A DNA stretch of 64,000 nucleotides from Actinomyces marseillensis (GCF_900155605.1 NZ_LT707420.1:1296842-1360841); one strand, 5' to 3'. Positions 15,269 to 24,033 are shown, counted from the first letter of the stretch. The notes: generated by a model from the sequence alone, not told the origin. Numbers and translations are program-made.

Positions 15269-15901
15269 GTGAGTGATTTGAAAGAACCATTGGTGTGGAT
15301 CGATTGTGAAATGACGGGACTCGATGTCTCCCGCGATGCCTTGATTGAGGTTGCAGTAGTTATTACCGATGCTGATTTGCACATCGTTGACCCGGGTATT
15401 GATGTCCTTATTACCCCTCCCACTGAGGCTCTGGAAGGGATGAATGATTTCGTCCGACAGATGCATACCTCCTCGGGGCTACTTGAAGATCTTGCGTCGG
15501 GAACGACGATGGAAGAAGCGCAAGAGCAAGTTCTGTCCTACATTCGTCGCTTCGTCCCCGCGCCGAACAAAGCACTCTTGGCCGGTAACTCCGTAGGTAC
15601 GGATAAGATCTTCCTCGAAGCGAATATGCCGCAGGTCATTGACCACCTGCACTACCGCCTGATTGACGTATCTTCGATTAAGGAACTTGCAAAGCGCTGG
15701 TACCGTAAGGCTTTCGAGGAAGCTCCTGTCAAGCACGGCGGACACCGTGCATTGGCCGATATCCTTGAGTCGATTCAAGAACTCGAGTACTACCGCCGTG
15801 TTCTTTTCCCCCACGAGCCCATCACGCGCGAGTACGCACGCGAGGTCGCTCAAGAGGTCGTGGCTATGGGAATTCCGGAAATTGGTGAGGAAACCAAGTA
15901 A
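15269..15901 (+). CDS. orn: Oligoribonuclease
   Basis: 3'-5' exoribonuclease that clears 2-5-nt RNAs, including pGpG, in the cytoplasm. The 210-aa DEDD protein has VWIDCEMTGLD (first Asp-Glu pair), AGNSVGTDKIFLEANMP, RLIDVSSIKELA and HRALADILESIQELEYYR, all typical of Orn. It begins with a GTG and looks leaderless: -10 TACACT (15256-15261) ends 7 nt before the start. Divergent from ilvA. Confidence 0.94.
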   Translation: MSDLKEPLVWIDCEMTGLDVSRDALIEVAVVITDADLHIVDPGIDVLITPPTEALEGMNDFVRQMHTSSGLLEDLASGTTMEEAQEQVLSYIRRFVPAPNKALLAGNSVGTDKIFLEANMPQVIDHLHYRLIDVSSIKELAKRWYRKAFEEAPVKHGGHRALADILESIQELEYYRRVLFPHEPITREYAREVAQEVVAMGIPEIGEETK

Positions 15902-15909
15902 CTTTCGAG

Positions 15910-15947
15910 TTTTCCACAGGGCGTACCGGTATCGGCGTTTTCCACAG
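15910..15947 (+). repeat. Paired TTTTCCACAG element, copy 1 (upstream of ssb)
   Basis: Two direct TTTTCCACAG blocks, 28 bp start to start, with GTATCGGCG before the second. The last 19 bp (GTATCGGCGTTTTCCACAG) are identical to those of a second copy at 34622-34659, on the other strand. Here the element lies 88 nt before the ssb start in the same orientation as the gene. TTTTCCACA is close to a DnaA box. The second block also forms the loop of the putative orn terminator. Confidence 0.6.
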
Positions 15948-15961
15948 ACGCTGGTACCGGT
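15925..15961 (+). terminator. Probable orn terminator
   Basis: Imperfect 13-bp stem, ACCGGTATCGGCG against CGCTGGTACCGGT (two mismatches), loop of 11 nt, followed by CTTCCTTT. It overlaps the paired TTTTCCACAG element, so the dyad could instead be part of a protein-binding site. Confidence 0.5.
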
Positions 15962-16035
15962 CTTCCTTTCCCGGTGCGTGTGGGCGCACAGTGGTCGAAC
16001 CCGTTAAGGGAGCCCGACTCTAGGAAGGAAGAACC

Positions 16036-16665
16036 ATGAATAACCAGGGCACTGTCATTCTTCGCGGTCGCGTCGGATCAGATCTACGAAGCATGACGAC
16101 TCAGTCAGGGACAAAGGGAATCCGATTCCGCCTCGCTGCAAGTCAATGGCGAATTAACGATTCTGGAAAGTATGTGGAACGTGACCCCCATTGGTACACG
16201 GTATGCGTGTGGGATCGACTCGCAAAGAATCTTCTCTCGAGCGTTGAAAAGGGAACTCCGATTATTGTCAGCGGGCGGCCAAGTGCTCGTGCGTGGATTG
16301 GATCAGATTCCGAGGCGCGTGCTGAGCTCGTTATTAACGCGAGTTTTTGCGGTATTGACCTTGCTTTCGGCCCAGCGGCAGTGATGAAACCGAAGATTCC
16401 TCAACACAATGTTCAAGAATCAGCAACCGTTGAAGCGGGGGAGTACGCCGCACAGCCGGATACAGAAGTACTTTCTTCTAACGGCGGCTATCGCAATGAT
16501 CTTGGCGCTCCAGATACGCACTGTAGTACAGGCGAAGGCGATGGGATTGGCGCTGAAGCCAGGTGTTTGAGCGAGCACTGCACGGGTGAGTGCGAGCTTG
16601 ATGAGGATCATGATTCATCTTGGGAGGCGGAAGAGTCAGATCTCGATGGAAGTGATGCGGCTTAG
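16036..16665 (+). CDS. ssb: Single-stranded DNA-binding protein paralogue
   Basis: A 209-aa protein with an N-terminal OB fold of the SSB type: VILRGRVGSDLRS, GIRFRLAASQWR, DPHWYTVCVWDRLAKNL and SSVEKGTPIIVSGRPSARAW. The C-terminal half is acidic and low in complexity (ending DLDGSDAA) and lacks the DxDxPF-type tail through which replicative SSB recruits partners. It is therefore probably an accessory SSB (compare the SsbB paralogues of actinomycetes), not the replicative copy next to rpsF/rpsR. The ribosome site AGGAAGGAAG is strong. The upstream region carries the paired TTTTCCACAG element. Confidence 0.82.
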   Translation: MNNQGTVILRGRVGSDLRSMTTQSGTKGIRFRLAASQWRINDSGKYVERDPHWYTVCVWDRLAKNLLSSVEKGTPIIVSGRPSARAWIGSDSEARAELVINASFCGIDLAFGPAAVMKPKIPQHNVQESATVEAGEYAAQPDTEVLSSNGGYRNDLGAPDTHCSTGEGDGIGAEARCLSEHCTGECELDEDHDSSWEAEESDLDGSDAA

Positions 16666-16761
16666 AAGTCCTATATGCCAAAAATGCGACTCGTGCCTTA
16701 GCATTGAGGGGTCTGCCCAACTACGACGGCGTTATGTCACGTGATCCTGAACGGAGAATCC

Positions 16762-18444
16762 ATGGCGGAGTTCATCTACCAAATGATTAAGGCTCGCAAA
16801 GCTATCGGTGACAAAGTCATCCTTGATGACGTCACAATGGCTTTCTTCCCCGGCGCGAAGATCGGCATGGTCGGTCCCAACGGCGCCGGTAAGTCCTCGA
16901 TCCTCAAGATCATGGCCGGACTGGATGAGCCCAGCAATGGCGAAGCTCGTCTAAGCCCCGGATACACTGTCGGGATCCTCATGCAGGAACCCGAGTTAGA
17001 TGATTCCAAGACGGTCATCGAAAACGTTCGCATGGGTGCTGCCGATACTTTCGCGAAGCTTGCGCGTTTCAACGAGATCTCTGAAGAAATGGCAAATCCG
17101 GATGCTGACTTTGATGCGCTGATGGATGAGATGGGTAAGCTTCAAACCGAAATTGATGCCCTGAACGCGTGGGATATCGATTCGCAGCTTGACCAGGCCA
17201 TGGATGCGCTTCGATGCCCGCCACCGGACCAGCAGGTCAGTGTGCTCTCCGGTGGTGAGCGCCGCCGCGTCGCTTTGTGTCGTTTGCTTATTGAAGCTCC
17301 CGATTTGTTGCTTCTTGACGAACCGACCAACCACTTGGACGCCGAATCGGTTCTCTGGCTTGAAAAGCACCTTTCTACCTACCCGGGTGCCGTGATCGCC
17401 GTTACCCACGACCGTTACTTCCTCGATCACGTCGCTCAGTGGATCGCCGAAGTTGACCGCGGTCACCTGTATCCCTACGAAGGCAACTACTCGACCTACC
17501 TGGAGACAAAGGAAAAGCGTCTGCAGGTTCAAGGCCAAAAGGACGCAAAGCTTGCTAAGCGTCTGAAGGAAGAACTCGAGTGGGTCCGGACCTCACCGAA
17601 GGGACGTCAGGCGAAGTCGAAGGCGCGTCTGGAACGCTACGAAGAAATGGCGGCTGAAGCAGAACGCAGTCGCAAGCTCGACTTCGAAGAAATCCAGATC
17701 CCGCCGGGACCGCGTTTGGGCAACATCGTTATCGAGGCTTCGAACCTTCGAAAGGGCTTCGGAGATCGCGTGTTGATCGACGGGCTTTCCTTCTCCCTGC
17801 CTCGAAACGGTATCGTCGGTGTCATCGGCCCCAACGGTGTTGGTAAGACGACACTGTTCAAGACCATCGTCGGTTTGGAGCCGCTTGACGGCGGTGAGCT
17901 CACCATCGGTGAGACCGTCAAGCTGAGCTACGTTGACCAGAACCGTGCGGGAATCGATCCCGATAAGACGCTGTGGGAGGTCGTCTCCGACGGACTGGAC
18001 TACATCCAAGTCGGCAGTGTCGAAATGCCGTCCCGTGCATACGTTTCAGCCTTTGGTTTCAAAGGTGCCGACCAGCAAAAGCCTGCCGGTGTCCTTTCCG
18101 GTGGTGAACGTAACCGTCTGAACTTGGCGCTGACGCTCAAGCAAGGTGGTAACCTGCTGCTCCTTGACGAACCGACGAACGACCTTGATGTGGAAACACT
18201 GTCTTCACTGGAGAATGCTCTCTTGCAGTTCCCGGGTTGTGCAGTGGTGATCACCCACGATCGTTGGTTCCTTGACCGCGTTGCCACGCACATTCTCGCG
18301 TGGGAGGGTACCGATGAGAATCCCGCATCGTGGTACTGGTTTGAAGGAAACTTCGAATCCTACGAGAAGAACAAGATCGAGCGATTGGGACAAGACGCCG
18401 CCGCGCCTCACCGCGTGACGCACCGTAAACTCACTCGCGACTGA
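16762..18444 (+). CDS. ettA: Energy-dependent translational throttle protein EttA (ABC-F)
   Basis: Ribosome-associated ABC-F ATPase that acts at the E site to gate the first peptide-bond step according to ATP level. The 560-aa protein has two nucleotide-binding domains: Walker A GPNGAGKSS and GPNGVGKTT, signatures VLSGGERRRVALCR and VLSGGERNRLNLAL, Walker B LLLLDEPTNHLD and LLLLDEPTNDLD, separated by the charged P-site linker (about residues 245-310, SPKGRQAKSKARLERYEEM). The ATG 16762 with GGAGAATCC is preferred over one seven codons upstream. Closed by a good terminator. Confidence 0.93.
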   Translation: MAEFIYQMIKARKAIGDKVILDDVTMAFFPGAKIGMVGPNGAGKSSILKIMAGLDEPSNGEARLSPGYTVGILMQEPELDDSKTVIENVRMGAADTFAKLARFNEISEEMANPDADFDALMDEMGKLQTEIDALNAWDIDSQLDQAMDALRCPPPDQQVSVLSGGERRRVALCRLLIEAPDLLLLDEPTNHLDAESVLWLEKHLSTYPGAVIAVTHDRYFLDHVAQWIAEVDRGHLYPYEGNYSTYLETKEKRLQVQGQKDAKLAKRLKEELEWVRTSPKGRQAKSKARLERYEEMAAEAERSRKLDFEEIQIPPGPRLGNIVIEASNLRKGFGDRVLIDGLSFSLPRNGIVGVIGPNGVGKTTLFKTIVGLEPLDGGELTIGETVKLSYVDQNRAGIDPDKTLWEVVSDGLDYIQVGSVEMPSRAYVSAFGFKGADQQKPAGVLSGGERNRLNLALTLKQGGNLLLLDEPTNDLDVETLSSLENALLQFPGCAVVITHDRWFLDRVATHILAWEGTDENPASWYWFEGNFESYEKNKIERLGQDAAAPHRVTHRKLTRD

Positions 18445-18462
18445 TCTTTGGGTTCAGACTCA

Positions 18463-18495
18463 ATGGGAGGGAACGGTACAACCGTTCCCTCCCAT
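18463..18495 (+). terminator. ettA terminator
   Basis: 15-bp perfect stem (ATGGGAGGGAACGGT) with a 3-nt loop, followed by GGTTTTGG, 18 nt after the ettA stop. Confidence 0.85.
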
Positions 18496-18562
18496 GGTTT
18501 TGGTAGTTATCTGTAGGAAAAAATACGTGTAAGTTGCACCTTCGATGGCGCAAAGATTAGCG

Positions 18563-19519
18563 CTACGCCATGCCGCTCATCGGTTTGCCGGTCTTGGGAT
18601 CAACCCCAAATCCCCAGTGGCTTGATGTGTGCCCTTCGCTGGGAATACGAAGCATTGCCTCTTGTGTGGCATGGGCAAGCAAAGTCCCGTGCGCAGAAAA
18701 TATCGAACATTCGACTAAAACGCGCCCACCGACAATCTGCGTACAGCGCTGATCGAAAAGGATCCACTCATTGATATCGACATCATGGTGGAACCACATC
18801 GCATGGTCCAAAGAAGCAGCAACAAGTCCCGGAGACATCCACGACAGACCAAGGGTGCGGAGCGCGGGCTCCAACATCACCTGGTCGACAACGTAGGTGA
18901 GAAGCGCTCGGTGAACATACTGCGAGGCACTTTCCGGAACCTTAGCTCGTGGCTTCATCCACAGTCGCTGCGCTGGTTCTCTGAGGGGATCAGCTTTGGT
19001 GTACAGGCTCTGACCGATGTGTCGGACGTCAAAGGCTGCAGTCTTTCCCAAGAATTTTCCGACGGGGTGGTCCATGAGTCTGAAAATCTCAAAAGCGGAA
19101 CGACACTCATCTGCCGAGGGCACCTGCGGAGCAGACGGCGAATAGGAGGGTGCGGCCTCGTGGCCCTGGAAAGAGACGCTCATAGTGAGGATCTCGCGGG
19201 TGTCTTGGAAACAAGAGACCGAACGATTAGTAAATGACCGCCCGTCGAGCACTCGGGTCACGTCGAGGGTAAAAGGACTCTCCGGGTCTCCGCCTCGAAC
19301 AAAATATGCGTGGAGCGAGTGAGGAAGTCGCCCTTCGGGCACAGTCGCACTGGCGGCCAGGAGACCCTGGGCCAGCACCTGCCCCCCATAGACTCGGCGA
19401 ACCTGAGGCAGTGAGCGGGCGATAAAAGAATCTTCACCATTTTCTTTGAGAGAAAGAATGCGCAGTACCGAGGCAACAGGTTCCGTTGAGATGGTGGGGA
19501 CGGGAAGCGGCGTTCTCAT
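18563..19519 (-). CDS. tesB: Acyl-CoA thioesterase II
   Basis: Hydrolyses acyl-CoA to free acid and CoA. The 318-aa protein is a tandem hotdog-fold TesB: VYGGQVLAQGLLAAS and HSLHAYFVRGGDP in the first half, SLDHAMWFHHDVDINEWILFD and GRVLVECSIFS in the second. Start 19519 is chosen because TesB homologues begin here (VASVLRILSLKENGED follows); an ACAAT-like -10 lies close upstream, consistent with a leaderless mRNA. The upstream extension to 19702 has no similarity. Divergent from a PTS EIIB gene. Confidence 0.9.
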   Translation of the reverse strand: MRTPLPVPTISTEPVASVLRILSLKENGEDSFIARSLPQVRRVYGGQVLAQGLLAASATVPEGRLPHSLHAYFVRGGDPESPFTLDVTRVLDGRSFTNRSVSCFQDTREILTMSVSFQGHEAAPSYSPSAPQVPSADECRSAFEIFRLMDHPVGKFLGKTAAFDVRHIGQSLYTKADPLREPAQRLWMKPRAKVPESASQYVHRALLTYVVDQVMLEPALRTLGLSWMSPGLVAASLDHAMWFHHDVDINEWILFDQRCTQIVGGRVLVECSIFSAHGTLLAHATQEAMLRIPSEGHTSSHWGFGVDPKTGKPMSGMA

Positions 19520-19659
19520 AGATCTATTGTGCTCATTCCGCGCCTGAAAGCGCAGTGCACTTATGTATCTCAGGTTGTCATACGTGACGTATTGCACTGC
19601 ATTGGATATCCCGTATATATTTATGAGGTGTATGTCACTTGTGTGGAGAGGGGATAGGC

Positions 19660-19956
19660 GTGGAAACGGCATCGCTTCTTCTCCAATCACTTGGGGGAGC
19701 ATCGAACATCCGCGATATCGAACCGTGCATGCTTCGAATTCGAATCGAAGTGGAGTCGCCGGAATTGGTCGACGAAGAAAGTCTTCGTGTGTCTGAGGTA
19801 TTGGCTCTTGTGCGCTCTGGCAACATCGTTCAGCTTGTAACGGGTGTCAATGCGCGCAGCATTGCTTTGCAGATGCTCCAGTTGTGTTTGCCTCAAGATG
19901 TGTCTGCTGGCACAGGCAAATCGCTGTTCTCACGTATTCCGCAACCCATAAAATAG
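19660..19956 (+). CDS. Stand-alone PTS glucose-type EIIB domain
   Basis: A 98-aa single-domain protein resembling the EIIB domain of glucose/N-acetylglucosamine permeases: SLGGASNIRDIEPCMLRIRIEV, in which Cys about residue 24 is the expected phosphorylation site, followed by VLALVRSGNIVQLVTGVNA. It starts with GTG behind AGGGGATAGG, 31 nt before malQ, likely in one operon. No EIIC is adjacent, so it either serves a permease elsewhere or is regulatory. A second EIIB lies 2.6 kb away on the other strand; their sequences differ clearly. Confidence 0.75.
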   Translation: METASLLLQSLGGASNIRDIEPCMLRIRIEVESPELVDEESLRVSEVLALVRSGNIVQLVTGVNARSIALQMLQLCLPQDVSAGTGKSLFSRIPQPIK

Positions 19957-19987
19957 ACAAAAGCAGCTGTATTTCAGAGAGGACCTC

Positions 19988-22111
19988 ATGGCAAACCAGT
20001 CGGTAACAGAGAAACTACGTGAACTTGCCGAGACCGTGGGGGTCTCTACCGGTTTCTGGGATTGGTACGGCAACTGGAAGCATGTTGAAGATGCCTCCCT
20101 AATCGCCGTTTTGAATTCTTTGGGTTTCTCTCTTTCTTTTGATCCCTCTGAGGCGGAAATTAATGAGGCGTTCCGCCACAACGAAGACTTGGCATGGTCT
20201 GCGCCGCTTCCTCCGACAACCGTGTGTCGTCAGGGCAATGAGGCGGAAATTCCTGTCCACGTTCCTCACGGAACGGGTGTGTGGTGCCACGTTGAGACTG
20301 AAGACGGGCAGCGCCATGAACTTGAGCAGCTTGATCGCCCGATCCCGCCGCGAATGGTCGACGATAACTTGGTCGGTCGCGCGACCTTTAAGATTCCCAA
20401 TTGGTTGCCCCAAGGATGGCACCGGATTGTTGCGCGTCATGAAGATGGCAGCGAGTGCTCCTCGACCTTGATCGTTGTTCCGCAAAGGCTTTCTTGCCGT
20501 CTCGATGATGGCCATAAGCGTTGGGGCGTTGCGGCTCAGCTGTACTCCACGCGTTCGAGTGGCTCGTGGGGAATGGGTGATACCCAGGATCTGGCTGATT
20601 TGGCCGCGATTGTTGCGCGCAATGGCGCAAACTTCTTGCAGGTGAACCCCCTGCATGCACCCCAGCCGTGTTTCCCCCAAGAGACCTCGCCCTACCTTCC
20701 GGTTTCGCGCCGTTGGGCAAGCCCTCTTTACATCCGTCCCGAGGCCATCGATGAGTATGCCTGCATGGATGGAAAGGAACGCGGAGTTATTACGCGCTAT
20801 GCGCATGCCTCGCGATCTCAGGAAGACATCGTTGACCGTGATCTTTCATGGAAATCCAAGCTCAAGGCCTTGCGTAAGATTTTTGAGCTTCCTCGCTCCA
20901 TCAGTCGCCAGGCGCAATTCGAACATTTCTGCGCAGAGGGCGGTGAATCCTTAGAGGATTTTGCTCTCTGGTCTGCTCTGGTTTTTGAAAATGGGGATAT
21001 TGAGCTTCCCGAGCGTTTCGCATCAATCAATGCGCCCGAAGTCGAGCAGGCGCGCCAGCGCTTGGCTGGAGAAATTGAGTTTTGGCAGTGGTGTCAGTGG
21101 ATTGTGTTCGATCAGCTGATCCGTGCACAGGAAAGTGCGCATCGCTTAGGTATGGATATGGGTATCATGTCCGACCTTGCAGTGGGAGTGCACTCTTTGG
21201 GCTCAGAGATTTGGTCGATGCCCGAGATTTTCGCCCCGGGAATGAGCGTTGGTGCGCCTCCGGATATGTATTCGCAGCAGGGACAGAATTGGTCGCAGCC
21301 GCCGTGGTCTCCGCGAGGCCTTGCCCAGGCCGGCTACGCGCCTCTTCGTGACATGTTGCGTTCCGTCCTTTCCTATTCGGGTGCGGTTCGCATCGACCAT
21401 ATTCTTGGTTTGTTCCGTCTGTGGTGGATTCCCGAGGGCATGGAAGCCAGTGCAGGCGCCTACGTTTCCTATGACCACGAGGCCATGGTCGGGATTGTTC
21501 TTCTCGAAGCGCAGCGCGCGGGCGCAGTAGTCATTGGTGAAGACCTAGGAACGGTTGAACCTTGGGTTCGCGGTTACTTGAATGATCGTGGCATCTTAGG
21601 CACGTCAGTTCTTTGGTTTGAAAAAGAAGGAAGCGGATGGCCATTGTGGCCTGACCGCTATCGTCGTTCCTGCCTTGCTGCAGTAACGACGCACGATCTT
21701 CCGCCGACCTTGGGATACCTCGAGGGGGTTCACACTCAACTCCGAAATCGTTTGGGCTTGCTTGTTGAGGACCTGGACCAGGTGCTCGAGGCTGACCGCG
21801 TTGAACGAGAGCGCATGGAGTCTCGCCTGAAAGAAGGCGGCTTCATTCACAGTGAAAACCCCAGCGAGGAAGACCTTGTTTTGGGCTTCCACGCTTACTT
21901 GGCGGCTTCCCCGGCACTGTTGCTTGCAGTTTCGCTTGTCGATGCGGTTGGAGAGAAGGCGCCGCAGAACTTGCCCGGAACCTCAGATCAATATCCGAAC
22001 TGGTGTATCCCTCTTCACGGCAGTGATGGAGAAGAAGCACGCATCGAAGATCTTGCGGGGTCGACGAAAGTGCAGGCCTTCCTCTCGAAGGTGAATCGAT
22101 ATGTGCGCTAA
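19988..22111 (+). CDS. malQ: 4-alpha-glucanotransferase (amylomaltase)
   Basis: Disproportionates maltodextrins by moving glucan chains, in the cytoplasm. The 707-aa GH77 enzyme has an N-terminal extension (about 150 residues) typical of actinobacterial MalQ, then WGVAAQLYSTRSSGSWGMGD, MSDLAVGVHSLGSEIW, VRIDHILGLFRLWWIPEG (nucleophile Asp), VIGEDLGTVEPWV (acid/base Glu) and AVTTHDLPPTLGY (third acid). The ribosome site is GAGAGGAC. It follows a stand-alone EIIB and converges with an EIIA/EIIB pair, so the area is a carbohydrate island. Confidence 0.94.
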   Translation: MANQSVTEKLRELAETVGVSTGFWDWYGNWKHVEDASLIAVLNSLGFSLSFDPSEAEINEAFRHNEDLAWSAPLPPTTVCRQGNEAEIPVHVPHGTGVWCHVETEDGQRHELEQLDRPIPPRMVDDNLVGRATFKIPNWLPQGWHRIVARHEDGSECSSTLIVVPQRLSCRLDDGHKRWGVAAQLYSTRSSGSWGMGDTQDLADLAAIVARNGANFLQVNPLHAPQPCFPQETSPYLPVSRRWASPLYIRPEAIDEYACMDGKERGVITRYAHASRSQEDIVDRDLSWKSKLKALRKIFELPRSISRQAQFEHFCAEGGESLEDFALWSALVFENGDIELPERFASINAPEVEQARQRLAGEIEFWQWCQWIVFDQLIRAQESAHRLGMDMGIMSDLAVGVHSLGSEIWSMPEIFAPGMSVGAPPDMYSQQGQNWSQPPWSPRGLAQAGYAPLRDMLRSVLSYSGAVRIDHILGLFRLWWIPEGMEASAGAYVSYDHEAMVGIVLLEAQRAGAVVIGEDLGTVEPWVRGYLNDRGILGTSVLWFEKEGSGWPLWPDRYRRSCLAAVTTHDLPPTLGYLEGVHTQLRNRLGLLVEDLDQVLEADRVERERMESRLKEGGFIHSENPSEEDLVLGFHAYLAASPALLLAVSLVDAVGEKAPQNLPGTSDQYPNWCIPLHGSDGEEARIEDLAGSTKVQAFLSKVNRYVR

Positions 22112-22117
22112 GTGAAC

Positions 22118-22594
22118 TTAGCTGTCTTTTGATGCCCGGTGCACTCGTGCGCCGGGCATCAGTGTTGTAATCGGTGAACTATCTGCAGGGATGTTCTCGA
22201 GATAGGTCGTGGGTGGGCGCAAGACAACAACAATGACGTCAAGCGGGTAGTTCGCCTCACGGGCTGGCGCAGTGTCCCACGCGATCATCGGGTCACCCGC
22301 ACTGACCTTCTCCCCAAGGCCGCGCATGCTTGTAAAGCCTTCACCCCCAAGCTTCACGGTGTCAATACCCAGGTGGACAAGAATCTGCTGTCCGTCCGCG
22401 CGTGTAATTGCACAGGCATGAGGAAGTAAGTGAGTGAGGATGCCATCCGTAGGAGCACTCACCTTCAAATGGCGCTCGTCTCCTGGTGAGACGGCAAAAC
22501 CGGGACCCATGATCTCCTCAGCGAAAACAGGGTCTGCGAGCGTATTGAGATGTCGAAGCGTCCCGGAAATGGGGGAGTGGAGTTCGAAACTCAC
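22118..22594 (-). CDS. crr: PTS glucose-type EIIA
   Basis: A 158-aa phosphocarrier of the glucose EIIA family. It has LHSPISGTLRHLNTLADPVFAEEIMG at the start, APTDGILTHLLPHACAI, and the phosphorylated histidine in ILVHLGIDTVKLGGEGF. It accepts phosphate from HPr and passes it to EIIB. Its ATG overlaps the stop of the EIIB gene at 22591-22821 by 4 nt (ATGA), so EIIB and EIIA are co-translated. In related bacteria free EIIA-Glc also serves in inducer exclusion. A hairpin at 22131-22160 overlaps its last codons. Confidence 0.92.
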   Translation of the reverse strand: MSFELHSPISGTLRHLNTLADPVFAEEIMGPGFAVSPGDERHLKVSAPTDGILTHLLPHACAITRADGQQILVHLGIDTVKLGGEGFTSMRGLGEKVSAGDPMIAWDTAPAREANYPLDVIVVVLRPPTTYLENIPADSSPITTLMPGARVHRASKDS

Positions 22595-22821
22595 TTGAGC
22601 GAAGCGATTTCCTCAGCGATTTCCTCTGCTTGCGGTCCCATGACGATCTGGGCGTGGGATCCCACCACGACGACACCGAAGGCACCGGCTTCGCGAAGTG
22701 CGGCCTCGTCGATCTTTGAATCATCCTTGAAATCAACGCGAATGCGGGTGATGCAATGCTGAAGATCGGTGATATTATCCCAACCGCCAAGTGCGTTCAG
22801 GATGGTTTCTGCTTGGCTCAT
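22591..22821 (-). CDS. PTS glucose-type EIIB
   Basis: A 76-aa single EIIB domain: ALGGWDNITDLQHCITRIRVDF with phosphoryl cysteine at about residue 23, then GVVVVGSHAQIVMGPQAEEIAEEI. It has a GGGGAGG ribosome site 4 nt upstream and is coupled to EIIA. No EIIC gene lies within the window, so the membrane subunit must be elsewhere. Confidence 0.9.
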   Translation of the reverse strand: MSQAETILNALGGWDNITDLQHCITRIRVDFKDDSKIDEAALREAGAFGVVVVGSHAQIVMGPQAEEIAEEIASLK

Positions 22822-22929
22822 GATGCCTCCCCATTGCGATTTAGCCCTTAGGCCAAGGATAACGCGAAAATGCTCCTGTGTTCAGGGAATTACGTCAGAA
22901 TTTTGGGTGAATAGACTAGTATTCAAGGC

Positions 22930-23952
22930 GTGGAACCAGACATTTTGTTGACAGTCGTGATCCCGGCCTACAACGCACAGGACTACATTGATCGAGCAGT
23001 GACTTCAGTGCGTGGCTTCGATGAAGTTGAGGTACTCATCGTTGATGATGGCTCTGCTGATAAAACCGCCGAGATCTCTGACGAATGGGCTTCTCGTGAC
23101 CCGGAGCATATCCGTGTCATCCATCAGGAGAATGCTGGCCATGGTGGCGCTGTTAATGCTGGCATTGCTTCGGCGCGTGGGCGTTACCTCAAAATCCTCG
23201 ATGCAGATGACTGGTTGGATCGTTTGGCGTTGAAACGTGCCCTTGAGCGCTTAGAGCTTCGCGAAGCTCAGGGCGAGCCCTTGGATCTTTTGGTTGCCAA
23301 TTACGTGTATGAGAAGCAAGGCAAGAGTCATAAAGCAGTCATCCGCTACGGAAATGTGATGCCCAGGGATCGCGTCATCTCATGGGATCAGATTCGCCGT
23401 TGCCGGTACGACCAGTATCTGATGATGCATGCCTTAATCTTGCGGACAGATTTGGTTCGTCGCTCTGGTCTGGTGCTTCCTGAGCACACCTTCTATGTTG
23501 ATTTCATTTACTCTTTTGTTCCGGTTATTGGTGTCCGCGCTTTTGAGTATCTCGATGTTGATCTTTACCGCTATTTCATCGGGCGTGATGATCAATCGGT
23601 CAACGAGCAGGTCATGATTTCGCGTGTGGATCAGTTGCTGCGGGTGAATGCGGCGATGGTTGGTGCCATTCCAGCTCCTGATGAGGTTCCGCCTCATCTG
23701 TACCGCTATCTTGTCCACTATCTGCGTATCAACTGTGTCATCTGTACAGTGATGCTTTTACGCTCGGGAACTAAGGAGAACCTTGCCCGTAAGGATGAGC
23801 TCTGGGCGCAGCTTCAAATGAAGAAGCCGGAAGCCTATGACGCAGTACGCAAGGATCTGCTTGGGCGCCTGATTGCGATGCGCTCAAAGCCGGGACGTGC
23901 GGTGATTATGGCTGGTTATCACATTTCTCAGTGGGTGTTGGGATTTAACTAG
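22930..23952 (+). CDS. Family 2 glycosyltransferase
   Basis: A 340-aa GT-A glycosyltransferase. It begins LLTVVIPAYNAQDYIDRAV, with the nucleotide-binding VDDGSADKTAEI (about residue 40), GHGGAVNAGI and the metal-binding DADDWLD (DxD, about residue 95). The C-terminal 100 residues are basic and may lie at the membrane. Acceptor and sugar cannot be read; cell-wall polysaccharide or glycolipid synthesis is likely. The GTG start appears leaderless: TAGTAT (22917-22922) ends 7 nt before it. Confidence 0.87.
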   Translation: MEPDILLTVVIPAYNAQDYIDRAVTSVRGFDEVEVLIVDDGSADKTAEISDEWASRDPEHIRVIHQENAGHGGAVNAGIASARGRYLKILDADDWLDRLALKRALERLELREAQGEPLDLLVANYVYEKQGKSHKAVIRYGNVMPRDRVISWDQIRRCRYDQYLMMHALILRTDLVRRSGLVLPEHTFYVDFIYSFVPVIGVRAFEYLDVDLYRYFIGRDDQSVNEQVMISRVDQLLRVNAAMVGAIPAPDEVPPHLYRYLVHYLRINCVICTVMLLRSGTKENLARKDELWAQLQMKKPEAYDAVRKDLLGRLIAMRSKPGRAVIMAGYHISQWVLGFN

Positions 23953-23967
23953 GTTCAGGCGGTCCAT

Positions 23968-23997
23968 TTGACTTGAGGCGTGACCACCCTCTTTAAT
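23968..23997 (+). promoter_or_regulatory. Promoter of the anchored-repeat metal transporter operon
   Basis: -35 TTGACT (23968-23973), 18-bp spacer, -10 TTTAAT (23992-23997). The predicted transcription start falls inside the palindrome at 24000-24020. Confidence 0.65.
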
Positions 23998-23999
23998 GG

Positions 24000-24020
24000 G
24001 AATGAGAACGATTATCATTC
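24000..24020 (+). promoter_or_regulatory. Zur/Fur-type operator
   Basis: A 21-bp near-perfect dyad: GAATGAGAA, 3 nt, TTATCATTC (8 of 9 positions paired). AATGAnAAnnnTTATCATT resembles Zur and Fur boxes. It overlaps the transcription start of a zinc/manganese-type ABC transporter operon, the right place for metal-dependent repression. Zur is favoured because the ABC subunits are of the zinc/manganese family. Confidence 0.7.
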
Positions 24021-24033
24021 TAGAGAGTTGGTC

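Noticed and set aside
6474-16691. 15-bp repeat GCCAAAAATGCGACT at 6474-6488 and 16677-16691
   Set aside because: A few 15-mers are expected to recur by chance in 64 kb; the flanks do not match and the sites have different contexts.
22131-22160. Hairpin GATGCCCGG/CCGGGCATC between malQ and crr
   Set aside because: It lies mostly inside the crr coding end and has no T-run on either strand, so I do not call it a terminator.
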